From NCBI GenBank assembly GCA_001303585.1, contig LJTT01000017.1, positions 1 to 64,000 of the forward strand: a stretch of 64,000 bases of DNA, in the 5' to 3' direction. The stretch comes from Betaproteobacteria bacterium SG8_41. Its GTDB lineage: Bacteria; Pseudomonadota; Gammaproteobacteria; Burkholderiales; SG8-41. The notes under the pieces were generated by a model. The model was not told where the DNA came from. It worked only from the letters and a program-made list of their open reading frames with translations, and did not search any database. The translations under genes were made by a program, and so were the position numbers. Shown here one piece after another: positions 56,083-64,000 of this stretch (position 1 is the stretch's first letter; every line of letters starts with the position of its first letter).

Positions 56083-56112
56083 TTTAAATTCTGCATCTAG
56101 CTGTTTAAATTC
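56083..56112. repeat. Direct repeat TTTAAATTC, 21-bp period, in the LysM-def divergent region
   Basis: Two exact copies of TTTAAATTC at 56083-56091 and 56104-56112, spaced 21 bp (two DNA turns), 13-42 nt before the def ATG. It could be an operator or part of the promoter region. No good sigma70 pair was found here. Confidence 0.5.
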
Positions 56113-56124
56113 GCAAGCTTTTTC

Positions 56125-56658
56125 ATGGCACTTTTGCACATTTTGCGCTATCCGGACGAGCGGCTTCACACGGTGGCTTCGCTCGTGCCGCAGGTTGACG
56201 ATAAGATTCGTCAGCTAATCAAAGACATGGCTGAGACAATGTATGCGGCGCCGGGTGTTGGTCTGGCTGCCACACAGGTCGATGTCCACAAACGCGTGAT
56301 CGTCATTGATGTGTCCGAAACGCGCGATCAACTCAAGGCCTTCATCAACCCGGAGCTCGTGGCAACGAATGGGGAATCCGACTTCGAGGAAGGCTGCCTC
56401 TCGGTGCCTGGCATATTCGAAAAAGTTCGCCGCGCCGAGCGCATCACGGTGCGTGCGCTCGACACAGAGGGAAAGCCTTTTACGCTGCAAGCTGATGGCC
56501 TGCTCGCGGTGTGCATTCAGCACGAGATGGATCATCTCGAGGGCAAGGTATTCGTGGAGTATCTCTCTCGGCTCAAACAGCAGCGCATCCTGAAGAAGCT
56601 GAAGAAGCAGGACCAGCGCGCACCGGCACCGGAGGGGGCACGACGGGCGGTGCTCTGA
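56125..56658 (+). CDS. def: Peptide deformylase
   Basis: 177 residues. Removes the N-formyl group from nascent proteins using a metal centre. Motif 1 GVGLAATQV (about 44-52), motif 2 EGCLSVPG (Cys ligand, about 90-97), motif 3 QHEMDHLEG (His ligands, about 132-140). ATG at 56125. C-terminus is Lys/Gln-rich. fmt follows. Confidence 0.97.
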   Translation: MALLHILRYPDERLHTVASLVPQVDDKIRQLIKDMAETMYAAPGVGLAATQVDVHKRVIVIDVSETRDQLKAFINPELVATNGESDFEEGCLSVPGIFEKVRRAERITVRALDTEGKPFTLQADGLLAVCIQHEMDHLEGKVFVEYLSRLKQQRILKKLKKQDQRAPAPEGARRAVL

Positions 56659-56752
56659 GACGCACGCCGAACCATCACGTCGAGCTCGTTTCTGAGCTGG
56701 TGATCGGGAGAGCGTGTCGGCCCCGCCATATGTGCCTGGTCGCACCGGTTCC

Positions 56753-57679
56753 ATGAAGATCGTATTTGCCGGTACGCCTGCCTTCGCGGCCGTTGCGCTG
56801 CAAACGCTTCTCGACAGCGGTCATGAGGTGACACTCGTTCTCACCCAGCCTGATCGTCCGGCTGGGCGCGGGCTCAAAGCCCAGGCATCCGCGGTCAAGC
56901 GGCTCGCCGAGCAGCGCGGGCTGGCAGTGCTGCAACCGTCGAGCCTGAAGAGCGAGGACGTCGCTCGGGCGGTCAAAGCCGCATCGCCCGAAGTGATTGT
57001 CGTCGCAGCCTACGGGCTTATCCTGCCTGAGGCGTTGCTCAAACTGCCGCCACTCGGATGTCTTAACATTCACGCCTCTCTTCTGCCGCGCTGGCGCGGC
57101 GCGGCCCCGATCCAGCGGGCGCTGCTCGCGGGCGACGCGGTGACGGGGGTCACTATCATGCAGATGGAAGCGGGCCTCGATACGGGGCCGATCCTGCTGC
57201 AGGAGCCGATTCCGATCGCGGCCAATGACACCGCGGGTGTTCTGCACGACAAACTTGCCGCGCTCGGCGCACGCTTGATCGTGCGCGCGCTGGTGGACCG
57301 CCCGGCCACAACGCGGCAGGATGACTCGCGCGCGACGTATGCCGCGCGCATCGCCAAAGGCGAGCCCGAGATCGACTGGCGGCGCTCCGCCATGGAACTG
57401 GAGCGGCAGGTGCGCGCGTTCAATCCCTCTCCGGGCGCTCAGACGCAGCTTGGTCCGGCGGCAATCAAAATCTGGCGTGCTTGTGTTGAGCCACGGATTT
57501 CGGGCGCCCCTGGCACTGTCTTTGCCGCAGGGCCCGACGGTATTGTGGTCGCATGCGGCCATGGCGGACTGCGCATCACCGAACTGCAGCGCGCCGGTGG
57601 CAAGCGCCTCGCGGCGGGGGCATTCCTGGCGGGATTCAAACTAAAACCGGGCATGCGCCTGGGAAGCAACAATGGTTGA
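56753..57679 (+). CDS. fmt: Methionyl-tRNA formyltransferase
   Basis: 308 residues. Adds formyl to Met-tRNA-fMet. N-terminal MKIVFAGTPAFAAVALQTLL, formyl-binding LPRWRGAAPIQRALLAGD and the C-terminal OB domain (from about 205). ATG at 56753; a GTG 39 nt upstream was rejected. It overlaps rsmB by 8 nt. Confidence 0.97.
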   Translation: MKIVFAGTPAFAAVALQTLLDSGHEVTLVLTQPDRPAGRGLKAQASAVKRLAEQRGLAVLQPSSLKSEDVARAVKAASPEVIVVAAYGLILPEALLKLPPLGCLNIHASLLPRWRGAAPIQRALLAGDAVTGVTIMQMEAGLDTGPILLQEPIPIAANDTAGVLHDKLAALGARLIVRALVDRPATTRQDDSRATYAARIAKGEPEIDWRRSAMELERQVRAFNPSPGAQTQLGPAAIKIWRACVEPRISGAPGTVFAAGPDGIVVACGHGGLRITELQRAGGKRLAAGAFLAGFKLKPGMRLGSNNG

Positions 57680-58955
57680 GGTGCAGCGGCTCGCAGCCAA
57701 TGTCGTTGCCAACGTCATCGCGGGGCGCAGCCTTGACGCGGAGCTCGCGTTCCTGTGGCGCAGACACGCGCAAAGCGCTGCTCGCGACCGCGGCGCCATC
57801 CAGGATCTGACCTACGGGACACTGCGCTTTCTCGGCTGGCTGGAAGCCGTGCTCGACGCCTTGTTGCAGAAACCGCTCCGCGACGCACGGCTGCGTGCGT
57901 TAATGCTGGTTGCACTTTATCAACTCGAACACACGCGCGCAGCACCTCACGCGGTGGTTGACCACGCTGTGCGCACCTGCGAGCTGCTGGGGCTGGCGTC
58001 TGCCAAAGGACTCACCAACGCCGTGCTGCGGAACTTTCTGCGCAAACGCACTGCGCTGGGTGCCCGCGTGCAGCGGCTGGAAACCGCGCGCTTTTCCCAT
58101 CAGCAATGGTGGATTGAAAAACTGCGCGCGCAATACCCTTCGCATTACACAGCAGCGCTGGAGGCCGACAACCTGCATCCACCGCTCGCGTTGCGCGTGA
58201 ATCGACGCCGCTTAGGCGTTGAGAATTACCTCGCGATGCTCGCAAGCCAAGGGATCGGCGCAGAGGCGGCCGGTGAAAGCGGGGTGATTCTTGCGGCGCC
58301 GGTTCCTGCCGATAGGATACCGGGGCTCGCAGAGGGGCTGGTGTCGGTCCAGGATATTGCGGCTCAAGTCGCGGCGCCACTTCTCGATTTGCGCGACGGG
58401 ATGCGGGTGCTCGATGCCTGTGCCGCACCCGGTGGAAAAGCAACGCACGCGATGGAGCTGGCCGACATCGATCTCACAGCGCTGGACAGTGACGAGCGGC
58501 GCTTGGAGCGGGTGCGCGCCAACTTCGCGAGGCTGGGTTTGGCGGCCCGGGTGGTTTGCGGTGATGCGGCTGAGGCAGGGGCCTGGTGGGACGGAAAAGC
58601 GTTCGAGCGCGTTCTGGCTGACGTTCCATGCAGCGCATCAGGGGTCGCGCGGCGGCATCCCGACATCAAGTGGCTGCGCCGCGTCACCGATGTCATTCAG
58701 TTCGCGCAAGTTCAAAAGCGCATGCTGGACGCGTTGTGGCAGGTGCTCGGCAGTGGTGGTAAATTGCTGTACGTGACCTGCTCCGTGTTCCAGGAAGAGA
58801 ACGGCGAACAGGTCGCGAACTTTGTGGAGCGCCACCCGGACGCGACGCGCCTCAACTTGCCCGCACTCGATGACGATCCGCGGCTGCCCGCAGGCCAACT
58901 TCTCCAAAACCCACGGCATGACGGTTTTTTCTATGCGCTTCTGCAGAAGGCATAG
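57672..58955 (+). CDS. rsmB: 16S rRNA (cytosine967-C5)-methyltransferase
   Basis: 427 residues. N-terminal NusB-like RNA-binding domain (1-135), C-terminal SAM methyltransferase with DACAAPGGKATHAMEL (about 257-272), DVPCSASGV (catalytic region, about 317) and the second Cys in VTCSVFQEENGEQV. ATG overlaps fmt. The DUF4390 gene starts within its last 23 nt. Confidence 0.96.
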   Translation: MVEVQRLAANVVANVIAGRSLDAELAFLWRRHAQSAARDRGAIQDLTYGTLRFLGWLEAVLDALLQKPLRDARLRALMLVALYQLEHTRAAPHAVVDHAVRTCELLGLASAKGLTNAVLRNFLRKRTALGARVQRLETARFSHQQWWIEKLRAQYPSHYTAALEADNLHPPLALRVNRRRLGVENYLAMLASQGIGAEAAGESGVILAAPVPADRIPGLAEGLVSVQDIAAQVAAPLLDLRDGMRVLDACAAPGGKATHAMELADIDLTALDSDERRLERVRANFARLGLAARVVCGDAAEAGAWWDGKAFERVLADVPCSASGVARRHPDIKWLRRVTDVIQFAQVQKRMLDALWQVLGSGGKLLYVTCSVFQEENGEQVANFVERHPDATRLNLPALDDDPRLPAGQLLQNPRHDGFFYALLQKA

Positions 58956-59499
58956 CTGGCTCGCCGCACTTGCGGCGGTGTGGCTGTTCATGGCGGCTCC
59001 ACTTGCGACGTTTGCGAACGGTATCGAAGTCCGAAAGGCCGCGCTGATCGCGGCGGAGAAGGGTTATGTCCTCGAAGCCGAGTTTGATATCACGCTTACG
59101 CATACGCTGGAAGAGGCGTTGAGCAAAGGCGTTCCTCTTTATTTTGTGCTCGACTTCGAGCTTATCCAGCCGCGCTGGTACTGGTTCAATGACCAGATCG
59201 CCAGCAGCCAGCAGGAGTACCGTTTGTCTTTCAATGCGCTCACGCGGCAGTATCGCGTGGCCGTCGGCACGCTCTACCAGAACTTCATCACGCTGGGCGA
59301 GGCGATCGGTTTCCTCAGAAGCGTTCGTGTAGGCGCGATTGCCGACAACGGCGTCCTGACGAAGGGCACCAGCTATATTGCCGGCGTTCGCCTGAGGCTG
59401 GATGGCTCACAATTGCCCCGGCCGTTCCAGGTGAGCGCGGTGGGTTCGCGCGAGTGGAGCGTTGGCTCCGACTGGTTTCGTTGGACGGTGACACCATGA
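58933..59499 (+). CDS. DUF4390 periplasmic protein
   Basis: 188 residues from ATG 58933 (ATG 58918 is an alternative). Signal peptide MRFCRRHSWLAALAAVWLFM with cleavage near residues 30-34, then a beta-rich domain of the DUF4390 family (EEALSKGVPLYFVLDFELI, YRLSFNALTRQYRVAVG). Found before the ntrY-ntrX-like pair in betaproteobacteria. It overlaps rsmB and its stop overlaps the kinase start (ATGA). Function is unknown; the tight coupling suggests an envelope sensor role. Confidence 0.85.
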   Translation: MRFCRRHSWLAALAAVWLFMAAPLATFANGIEVRKAALIAAEKGYVLEAEFDITLTHTLEEALSKGVPLYFVLDFELIQPRWYWFNDQIASSQQEYRLSFNALTRQYRVAVGTLYQNFITLGEAIGFLRSVRVGAIADNGVLTKGTSYIAGVRLRLDGSQLPRPFQVSAVGSREWSVGSDWFRWTVTP

Positions 59500-61706
59500 C
59501 CGCTGCGACGCCCAGGATTCGCCCGGCACTGGCGAGCGCCGTGATCCGCTACCTGCTGATCCTTTGCGTGGGGCTTGGCGCCATCGCGCTGTTTCTACTC
59601 GCTACTGCGAGTAACGATCCCGCATTGTTCGCGGAGTTTTACCAGCTGTTGCTCATCCTGAACGGAGGGGTGGCTGTAATGCTGATGACGCTGGTGATCT
59701 ACCAGCTCTTCAGACTCCGGGGCAAGCTCAAGGCGCGCGTCTTTGGCGCGCGGCTGACGCTGCGGCTGGTGCTGCTGTTCGCGCTGATGGCGGTGCTGCC
59801 CGGCGCCTTGATCTACGGGATGTCGGTGCAGTTTCTGGCGCGCTCGATTGAGGCGTGGTTCCAAGTCCCGGTGGACAGGGCGCTCGAGGGAGGCATCAAT
59901 CTCGGCCGGGGGATGCTGAACAACATGTTGAGGGAACTGGATGCGAAGGCCGACGCCATGGCGCTTACCCTCTCCACGCGCCCGCCCGCCGAGCATCTCG
60001 CAGCACTCAATAGCCTTCGCGAGCAGGCCGCGGTTCAGGAGGTCACGCTATTCAACATGCGTGGGAACGTAATCGCTGTCGCGGGCAACGAGCGGGTTGG
60101 GCTCATGCCGCAGCTGCCGGGTGCTGCGGCATTGAGAGAACTGCGGTCGCGTCGCACCTACAGCGCGGTCGAATCGATCCCGGGCAAGGGACTCTACCTG
60201 CGCGTGCTGGTGCCGATATCGATGCTGAGCCTCGCAGATGAGTTGCGAGTACTCCAGCTGCTCCAGCCGGTGCCCAGACAGCTCACGCAGGATGCCGAGG
60301 CCGTGCAGTCCGGCTATCGCGAATACCAGGAGCTCGCGCTCTCGCGACGTGGGCTGAAACGGCTCTATGGGCTGACGCTTACACTCACGTTGCTGCTCGC
60401 GCTGCTCTCTGCCGTGGCGCTCGGGTTTCTGCTATCCGACCGTCTTTCGGCACCGCTGGGGGTGCTGGTCGAGGGCACGCGGGCGGTGGCCCAGGGCGAC
60501 TACAGCCGGCGCGCGGCGGTTGCTTCGAGCGACGAGCTTGGCGTGCTGACACAATCTTTCAACAGCATGACGCTGCAATTGACAGAAGCGAGGGCTGCGG
60601 CGGAACGACATCAGGCCGAGCTCGCCCAGGCGAAAGCGTATCTGGAGAGCATAGTGGCCAACTTATCGGCTGGCGTGCTTGCTTTCGACGATGCCTTGGA
60701 GCTACGGGCAGCCAACCGCAGCGCGGGCATTATCCTCGGCGTCGATTTTGCCTCCCTGATGGGTGCCGCTCCGCAGCGCTGGCCCGACATCGCTCCGGGT
60801 CTGTCCGAGCTGGCGCGCACGATTTCCTGTGCTTTCGAGGATGCGGGCGACCGGGAATGGTCGCAGCAAGTGGAGCGCCGCTCGCGCGACTCGCGGCAGC
60901 TTTTGCTCCTGCGCGGCACGCAGTTGCCGCAGAGTACGGAGCGGGGCTACGTGGTGGTGTTTGACGACATTACTCATCTTGCCGAGGCCCAGCGCGCGGC
61001 CGCCTGGAGCGAGGTCGCGCGGAGGCTGGCGCACGAAATCCGCAATCCTCTGACGCCGATACAGCTCTCGGCCGAGCGTTTGCAGCTCAAACTCGAGCGC
61101 AAGCTGGACGGCAGCGATGCCGACGTTCTGTCGCGCTCGACCCGGACGATCGTCAACCAGGTAATGGCCCTGAAGAACATGGTCGATGCCTTCAGCCAGT
61201 ATGCGCGCAGCCCCGAAGGCGCGATGCGTGAGCTCGATATCAACGCGCTTGCGCAGGAAGTACTGGTGTTGTACGAAGCTTCCCTGGGCCGCGCGGTGCG
61301 ACTCGAGCTCACGCCCGGCCTGCCCCCGGTGTTGGGTGATGCCGGTCAGCTGCGCCAGGTTATGCACAACCTCCTGCAGAATGCGCAGGACGCGCTGGTG
61401 GGCACCCCGCAGCCGCAGTTGGTCGTAACAAGCAGTTTCGCGGACCGCGCCGTGCAGCTCAGCTTTACGGACAATGGCTGTGGGTTTCCCGAGGGTTTGA
61501 TTGAAAGGGCGTTCGAGCCCTATGTCACTACCAAGCCCAAGGGCACCGGCCTGGGACTGGTGATCGTCAAAAAGATCGTAGAGGAGCATGGCGGCACCGT
61601 TACCATTGCCAACGCGCCTCCCGGCGGCGCGCGGGTCACTGTCCGGCTGCCCGCGGCCATTACGCAGGATTCCGCGCGCCGCTCCGAGGCGCAGGTCAAG
61701 GTGTAA
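59496..61706 (+). CDS. NtrY-like membrane sensor histidine kinase
   Basis: 736 residues. Three N-terminal transmembrane helices (about 14-37, 45-71, 86-110), an extracytoplasmic sensor region (about 115-295), a fourth helix (about 300-325), HAMP (about 325-380), a PAS-like domain (about 400-490), HisKA with phosphorylated His about 513 in RRLAHEIRNPLTP, and HATPase with NLLQNAQDAL, DNGCGFPEG and GTGLGLVIVKK. ATG overlaps the DUF4390 stop. NtrY-family architecture; its signal is unknown. The response regulator follows after 18 nt. Confidence 0.9.
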   Translation: MTAATPRIRPALASAVIRYLLILCVGLGAIALFLLATASNDPALFAEFYQLLLILNGGVAVMLMTLVIYQLFRLRGKLKARVFGARLTLRLVLLFALMAVLPGALIYGMSVQFLARSIEAWFQVPVDRALEGGINLGRGMLNNMLRELDAKADAMALTLSTRPPAEHLAALNSLREQAAVQEVTLFNMRGNVIAVAGNERVGLMPQLPGAAALRELRSRRTYSAVESIPGKGLYLRVLVPISMLSLADELRVLQLLQPVPRQLTQDAEAVQSGYREYQELALSRRGLKRLYGLTLTLTLLLALLSAVALGFLLSDRLSAPLGVLVEGTRAVAQGDYSRRAAVASSDELGVLTQSFNSMTLQLTEARAAAERHQAELAQAKAYLESIVANLSAGVLAFDDALELRAANRSAGIILGVDFASLMGAAPQRWPDIAPGLSELARTISCAFEDAGDREWSQQVERRSRDSRQLLLLRGTQLPQSTERGYVVVFDDITHLAEAQRAAAWSEVARRLAHEIRNPLTPIQLSAERLQLKLERKLDGSDADVLSRSTRTIVNQVMALKNMVDAFSQYARSPEGAMRELDINALAQEVLVLYEASLGRAVRLELTPGLPPVLGDAGQLRQVMHNLLQNAQDALVGTPQPQLVVTSSFADRAVQLSFTDNGCGFPEGLIERAFEPYVTTKPKGTGLGLVIVKKIVEEHGGTVTIANAPPGGARVTVRLPAAITQDSARRSEAQVKV

Positions 61707-61724
61707 ACTAAGAGTCCGCAAACT

Positions 61725-62987
61725 ATGCAGCACATCCTGGTTGTAGACGACGAAGTCGGTATCCGTGAGCTGCTCTCCGAAATCCTCAGCGACGAGGGTT
61801 ATCAGGTGCGGCTGGCCGAGAATGCGAGTGAGGCGCGCACTCAGCGCACGAGGGCGCGCCCGGATCTGGTATTGCTCGATATCTGGATGCCGGACACCGA
61901 CGGCATCACGCTCCTCAGGGAGTGGGCGAGCGCCGGCCTCCTAACCATGCCGGTTGTAATGATGTCAGGGCACGGCACGATCGATACGGCAGTCGAGGCC
62001 ACGCGCATTGGGGCCTACGATTTTCTCGAGAAGCCAATCGCACTGCAAAAGCTCCTCGCGACGGTTGGTCGCGCCCTCAAGCACGGCGGTGAACAATCCC
62101 GGCCCGCGCTCTCGCTGGCGAGCCTCGGGCGGGGCGCCTTGATTGCGGAATTGAAACAGCGCCTCGAGCGCGTCTTAAATCTCCGCACGCCATTGCTCCT
62201 TATGGGCGAGCCCGGCTGTGGCATCGAGCTGGCCGCGCGCTTTCTTCACCAACGCAATACGCCTTGGGTTGCGCCGGAGAATCACGCGGTGCTGGCGGAG
62301 GCACCCCTTGAGCTGCTCTCGCAGGCGCGGGAAGGGACATTGTTCCTGCACGAGATCGCGGATCTTTCGCGCGTCGAGCAGAAGGGGCTCCTGCTGGCCG
62401 TGTCGAAACTCGAACGCTATAACGTCCGGCTCGTCTGCGGCGTTTCCCGCGACCTGGCGGAGTTGGTGGCGGGCGGCATCTTTGACAGCCGCCTTTTCGG
62501 CGCGCTCGCCGCGACTATGATCCGGGTGCCGAGCCTGCGCGAGCACCGCGAGGACGTGCCCGATCTCGCCAACCTGATGCTGAATCGGATGGTCGAAGCC
62601 AAAGAAATCACGCCGCGGCAGTTTTCGACCGGCGCGCTGAATTCGTTGCGCAATTTCGACTGGCCCGGAAACCTGACCCAGCTCGAGAGCGTAGTGCGCA
62701 CGCTGGCGACCACGGCCCCCGCAGAACAGATTTCTCTCGAGGACGTCAATCAGGGTCTCCCCCAGCCGGCCCCGGCGCCGAACATTGCCCACGACCTGCC
62801 CCTCGATCTGCCGCTGCGGGACGCGCGCGACGCCTTTGAGCGCGTCTACTTCGAGTATCACATCGCCCGGGAGGGCGGCAACATCAGCCGTGTCGCCGAC
62901 AGTGTCGGTCTGGAGCGCACCCACCTCTATCGTAAGCTGAAGCAGCTGGGCATCCGCCTCGCAAGAAAGAACGGCGACGCGCCGTAG
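61725..62987 (+). CDS. NtrX-like response regulator with degenerate sigma54-activator domain
   Basis: 420 residues. Receiver (1-120): DDE 8-10, phospho-acceptor Asp52 (LLDIWMP), Ser81 and Lys103 are intact. The central AAA+ domain (about 130-330) is degenerate: Walker A reads GEPGCGIE (161-168) with Ile for Lys, Walker B reads GTLFLHE with His for Asp (about 209), and the GAFTGA loop needed to contact sigma54 is missing. C-terminal Fis-type helix-turn-helix (about 385-410: GGNISRVADSVGLERTHLYRKL). It probably binds DNA under control of the upstream kinase but not as a sigma54 activator. Resembles the Sigma54_activ_2 family. Confidence 0.88.
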   Translation: MQHILVVDDEVGIRELLSEILSDEGYQVRLAENASEARTQRTRARPDLVLLDIWMPDTDGITLLREWASAGLLTMPVVMMSGHGTIDTAVEATRIGAYDFLEKPIALQKLLATVGRALKHGGEQSRPALSLASLGRGALIAELKQRLERVLNLRTPLLLMGEPGCGIELAARFLHQRNTPWVAPENHAVLAEAPLELLSQAREGTLFLHEIADLSRVEQKGLLLAVSKLERYNVRLVCGVSRDLAELVAGGIFDSRLFGALAATMIRVPSLREHREDVPDLANLMLNRMVEAKEITPRQFSTGALNSLRNFDWPGNLTQLESVVRTLATTAPAEQISLEDVNQGLPQPAPAPNIAHDLPLDLPLRDARDAFERVYFEYHIAREGGNISRVADSVGLERTHLYRKLKQLGIRLARKNGDAP

Positions 62988-63076
62988 GCACCTGGTCGAA
63001 CCACGCTGGCTCCGCGCCAGCAAGGCGCGCTGCCCCGCGTTTTGTAAATCAGCGAGGAAGGGCCACGACCCAGGTT

Positions 63077-63082
63077 TATAAT
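63077..63082 (+). promoter_or_regulatory. Candidate -10 element of tkt
   Basis: Perfect TATAAT 41 nt before the tkt ATG. No good -35 lies 16-18 nt upstream (GAGGAA); TTGTAA (63042-63047) is too far away. Tentative. Confidence 0.35.
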
Positions 63083-63123
63083 TGAGGCACTTCCGCTTTA
63101 CCCCCTCGCAAGGACTGGACAGT

Positions 63124-64000
63124 ATGAGTTCCCGCGCTGAACTGGCCAACGCGATCCGCGCACTGGCGATGGATGCCGTGCAACAGGCCAAATCCGGACA
63201 CCCCGGCATGCCCATGGGCATGGCAGAAATCGCAGAAGTCCTCTGGAACGACCATCTGCGCTATAACCCGGCGAACCCGGCCTGGCCGAACCGCGACCGG
63301 TTCGTCCTGTCGAATGGGCACGGCTCAATGTTGTTGTACTCGGTGCTGCACCTGGCGGGCTACGACCTGCCGTTGGCCGAGCTCAAACGTTTCCGGCAAA
63401 TGCACTCGAAGACGCCGGGCCATCCAGAGTACAGCTGTGCACCCGGGGTCGAAACGACCACCGGCCCGCTTGGCCAGGGCATCGGCAACGCCGTGGGCAT
63501 GGCGCTCGCCGAGCGCCTGCTCGCGGCCGAGTTCAATCGACCGGGCTTCGACATCGTCGACCACCATACCTACGCGTTTTTGGGCGACGGCTGCATGATG
63601 GAGGGCGTCTCGCACGAAGTTTGCGCGTTGGCTGGAACGCTGGGACTGGGCAAGCTCATCGCCATTTACGATGACAACGGCATTTCCATCGATTCGGGGA
63701 AAGGCGAGATGCGGCAGTGGTACACCGATGACGTCAAACGCCGCTTCGAGGCCTATGGGTGGCAAGTCATCCCGCACGTTGACGGTCATGACGTGGCGGC
63801 CATCGGGCGCGCAATAAAGAAAGCGAAACGGGAGAAATCGCGGCCGACCCTGATCTGCGCCAAGACGATCATCGCCAAAGGCGCGCCGTCCAAGGCGAAC
63901 ACCGGGGCGGCGCACGGCGAACCGCTTGGCGAGAAAGAAGTGGCGGCCACGCGCGAGGCGCTGGGCTGGGCGCCCCCTCCTTTTGAGGTCCCGCCGGCGG
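63124..64000 (+). CDS. tkt: Transketolase (N-terminal part; 3' end outside window)
   Basis: 292 codons to the window edge, no stop. Thiamine-diphosphate enzyme of the pentose phosphate and Calvin pathways. N-terminal [56 protein letters not shown] and the TPP motif GDGCMMEG ending at [12 protein letters not shown] at 63124. The gene is separated from the kinase/regulator pair by 136 bp with its own likely promoter. Confidence 0.96.
   Translation, partial: MSSRAELANAIRALAMDAVQQAKSGHPGMPMGMAEIAEVLWNDHLRYNPANPAWPNRDRFVLSNGHGSMLLYSVLHLAGYDLPLAELKRFRQMHSKTPGHPEYSCAPGVETTTGPLGQGIGNAVGMALAERLLAAEFNRPGFDIVDHHTYAFLGDGCMMEGVSHEVCALAGTLGLGKLIAIYDDNGISIDSGKGEMRQWYTDDVKRRFEAYGWQVIPHVDGHDVAAIGRAIKKAKREKSRPTLICAKTIIAKGAPSKANTGAAHGEPLGEKEVAATREALGWAPPPFEVPPA

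Noticed and set aside
61725-62987. Calling the regulator a functional sigma54 activator (NtrC type)
   Set aside because: Walker A Lys, Walker B Asp and the GAFTGA loop are all missing.
63000-63030. Terminator after the response regulator (GCTGG/CCAGC hairpin)
   Set aside because: Stem of only five pairs and no T run close after it.

Overview
The window is a gene-dense, GC-rich piece of a bacterial chromosome around its replication origin. Gene content and order (pilMNOPQ-aroKB-dgt-gltBD-hemE-priA, argS-SPOR-dsbA-SDR, topB-dprA-LysM divergent from def-fmt-rsmB-DUF4390-ntrYX) point to a betaproteobacterium of Nitrosomonadales/Burkholderiales type. Species cannot be named from the sequence. No tRNA, rRNA, CRISPR array, IS element or prophage was seen.

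Layout. Positions 1-2861 (minus) carry the end of a nucleotidyltransferase-like gene and mrcA (PBP1A). Positions 3103-8125 (plus) are the type IV pilus operon pilMNOPQ, closed by a strong terminator. Then, on plus: aroK, aroB, a dGTPase-like gene, gltB/gltD, hemE, priA, argS, a SPOR protein, two tandem dsbA paralogues and an SDR. Positions 25598-45675 (minus) form one long run reading away from the origin: rpmH, rnpA, yidC, mnmE, mnmG, rsmG, parA, parB, the F1Fo ATP synthase genes, glpD, glmU, glmS. On the other side, dnaA, dnaN and gyrB read on plus. topB, dprA and a LysM gene (minus) face gyrB. def, fmt, rsmB, a DUF4390 protein, a sensor kinase, a response regulator and the start of tkt (plus) finish the window.

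Origin. The dnaA-dnaN gap (47200-47396) has three DnaA-box-like sites next to an AT-rich stretch. A perfect DnaA box overlaps the -35 of the likely dnaA promoter. Two parS-like 16-mers lie between mnmE and mnmG, about 3.4 kb from parAB. Together these support oriC and the Par partition region being here.

Most unusual feature. The ATP synthase alpha and gamma subunits form one uninterrupted 789-residue reading frame (32600-34969). The last helix of alpha is missing and the probable original alpha stop (TAA at 33475-33477) lies out of frame, as expected for a deletion whose length is not a multiple of three. It is either a real alpha-gamma fusion, which is hard to reconcile with the 3:1 alpha:gamma stoichiometry unless gamma is also initiated internally, or a sequence or assembly error. 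Other points of interest: a response regulator whose AAA+ domain has lost its catalytic residues, tandem dsbA genes, absence of yidD, glpD inserted between atpC and glmU, C/T-rich repeats 15-17 nt upstream of the glmS and atpC starts, a G9 tract in the dprA ribosome-binding region, and two perfect DnaA boxes between hemE and priA.
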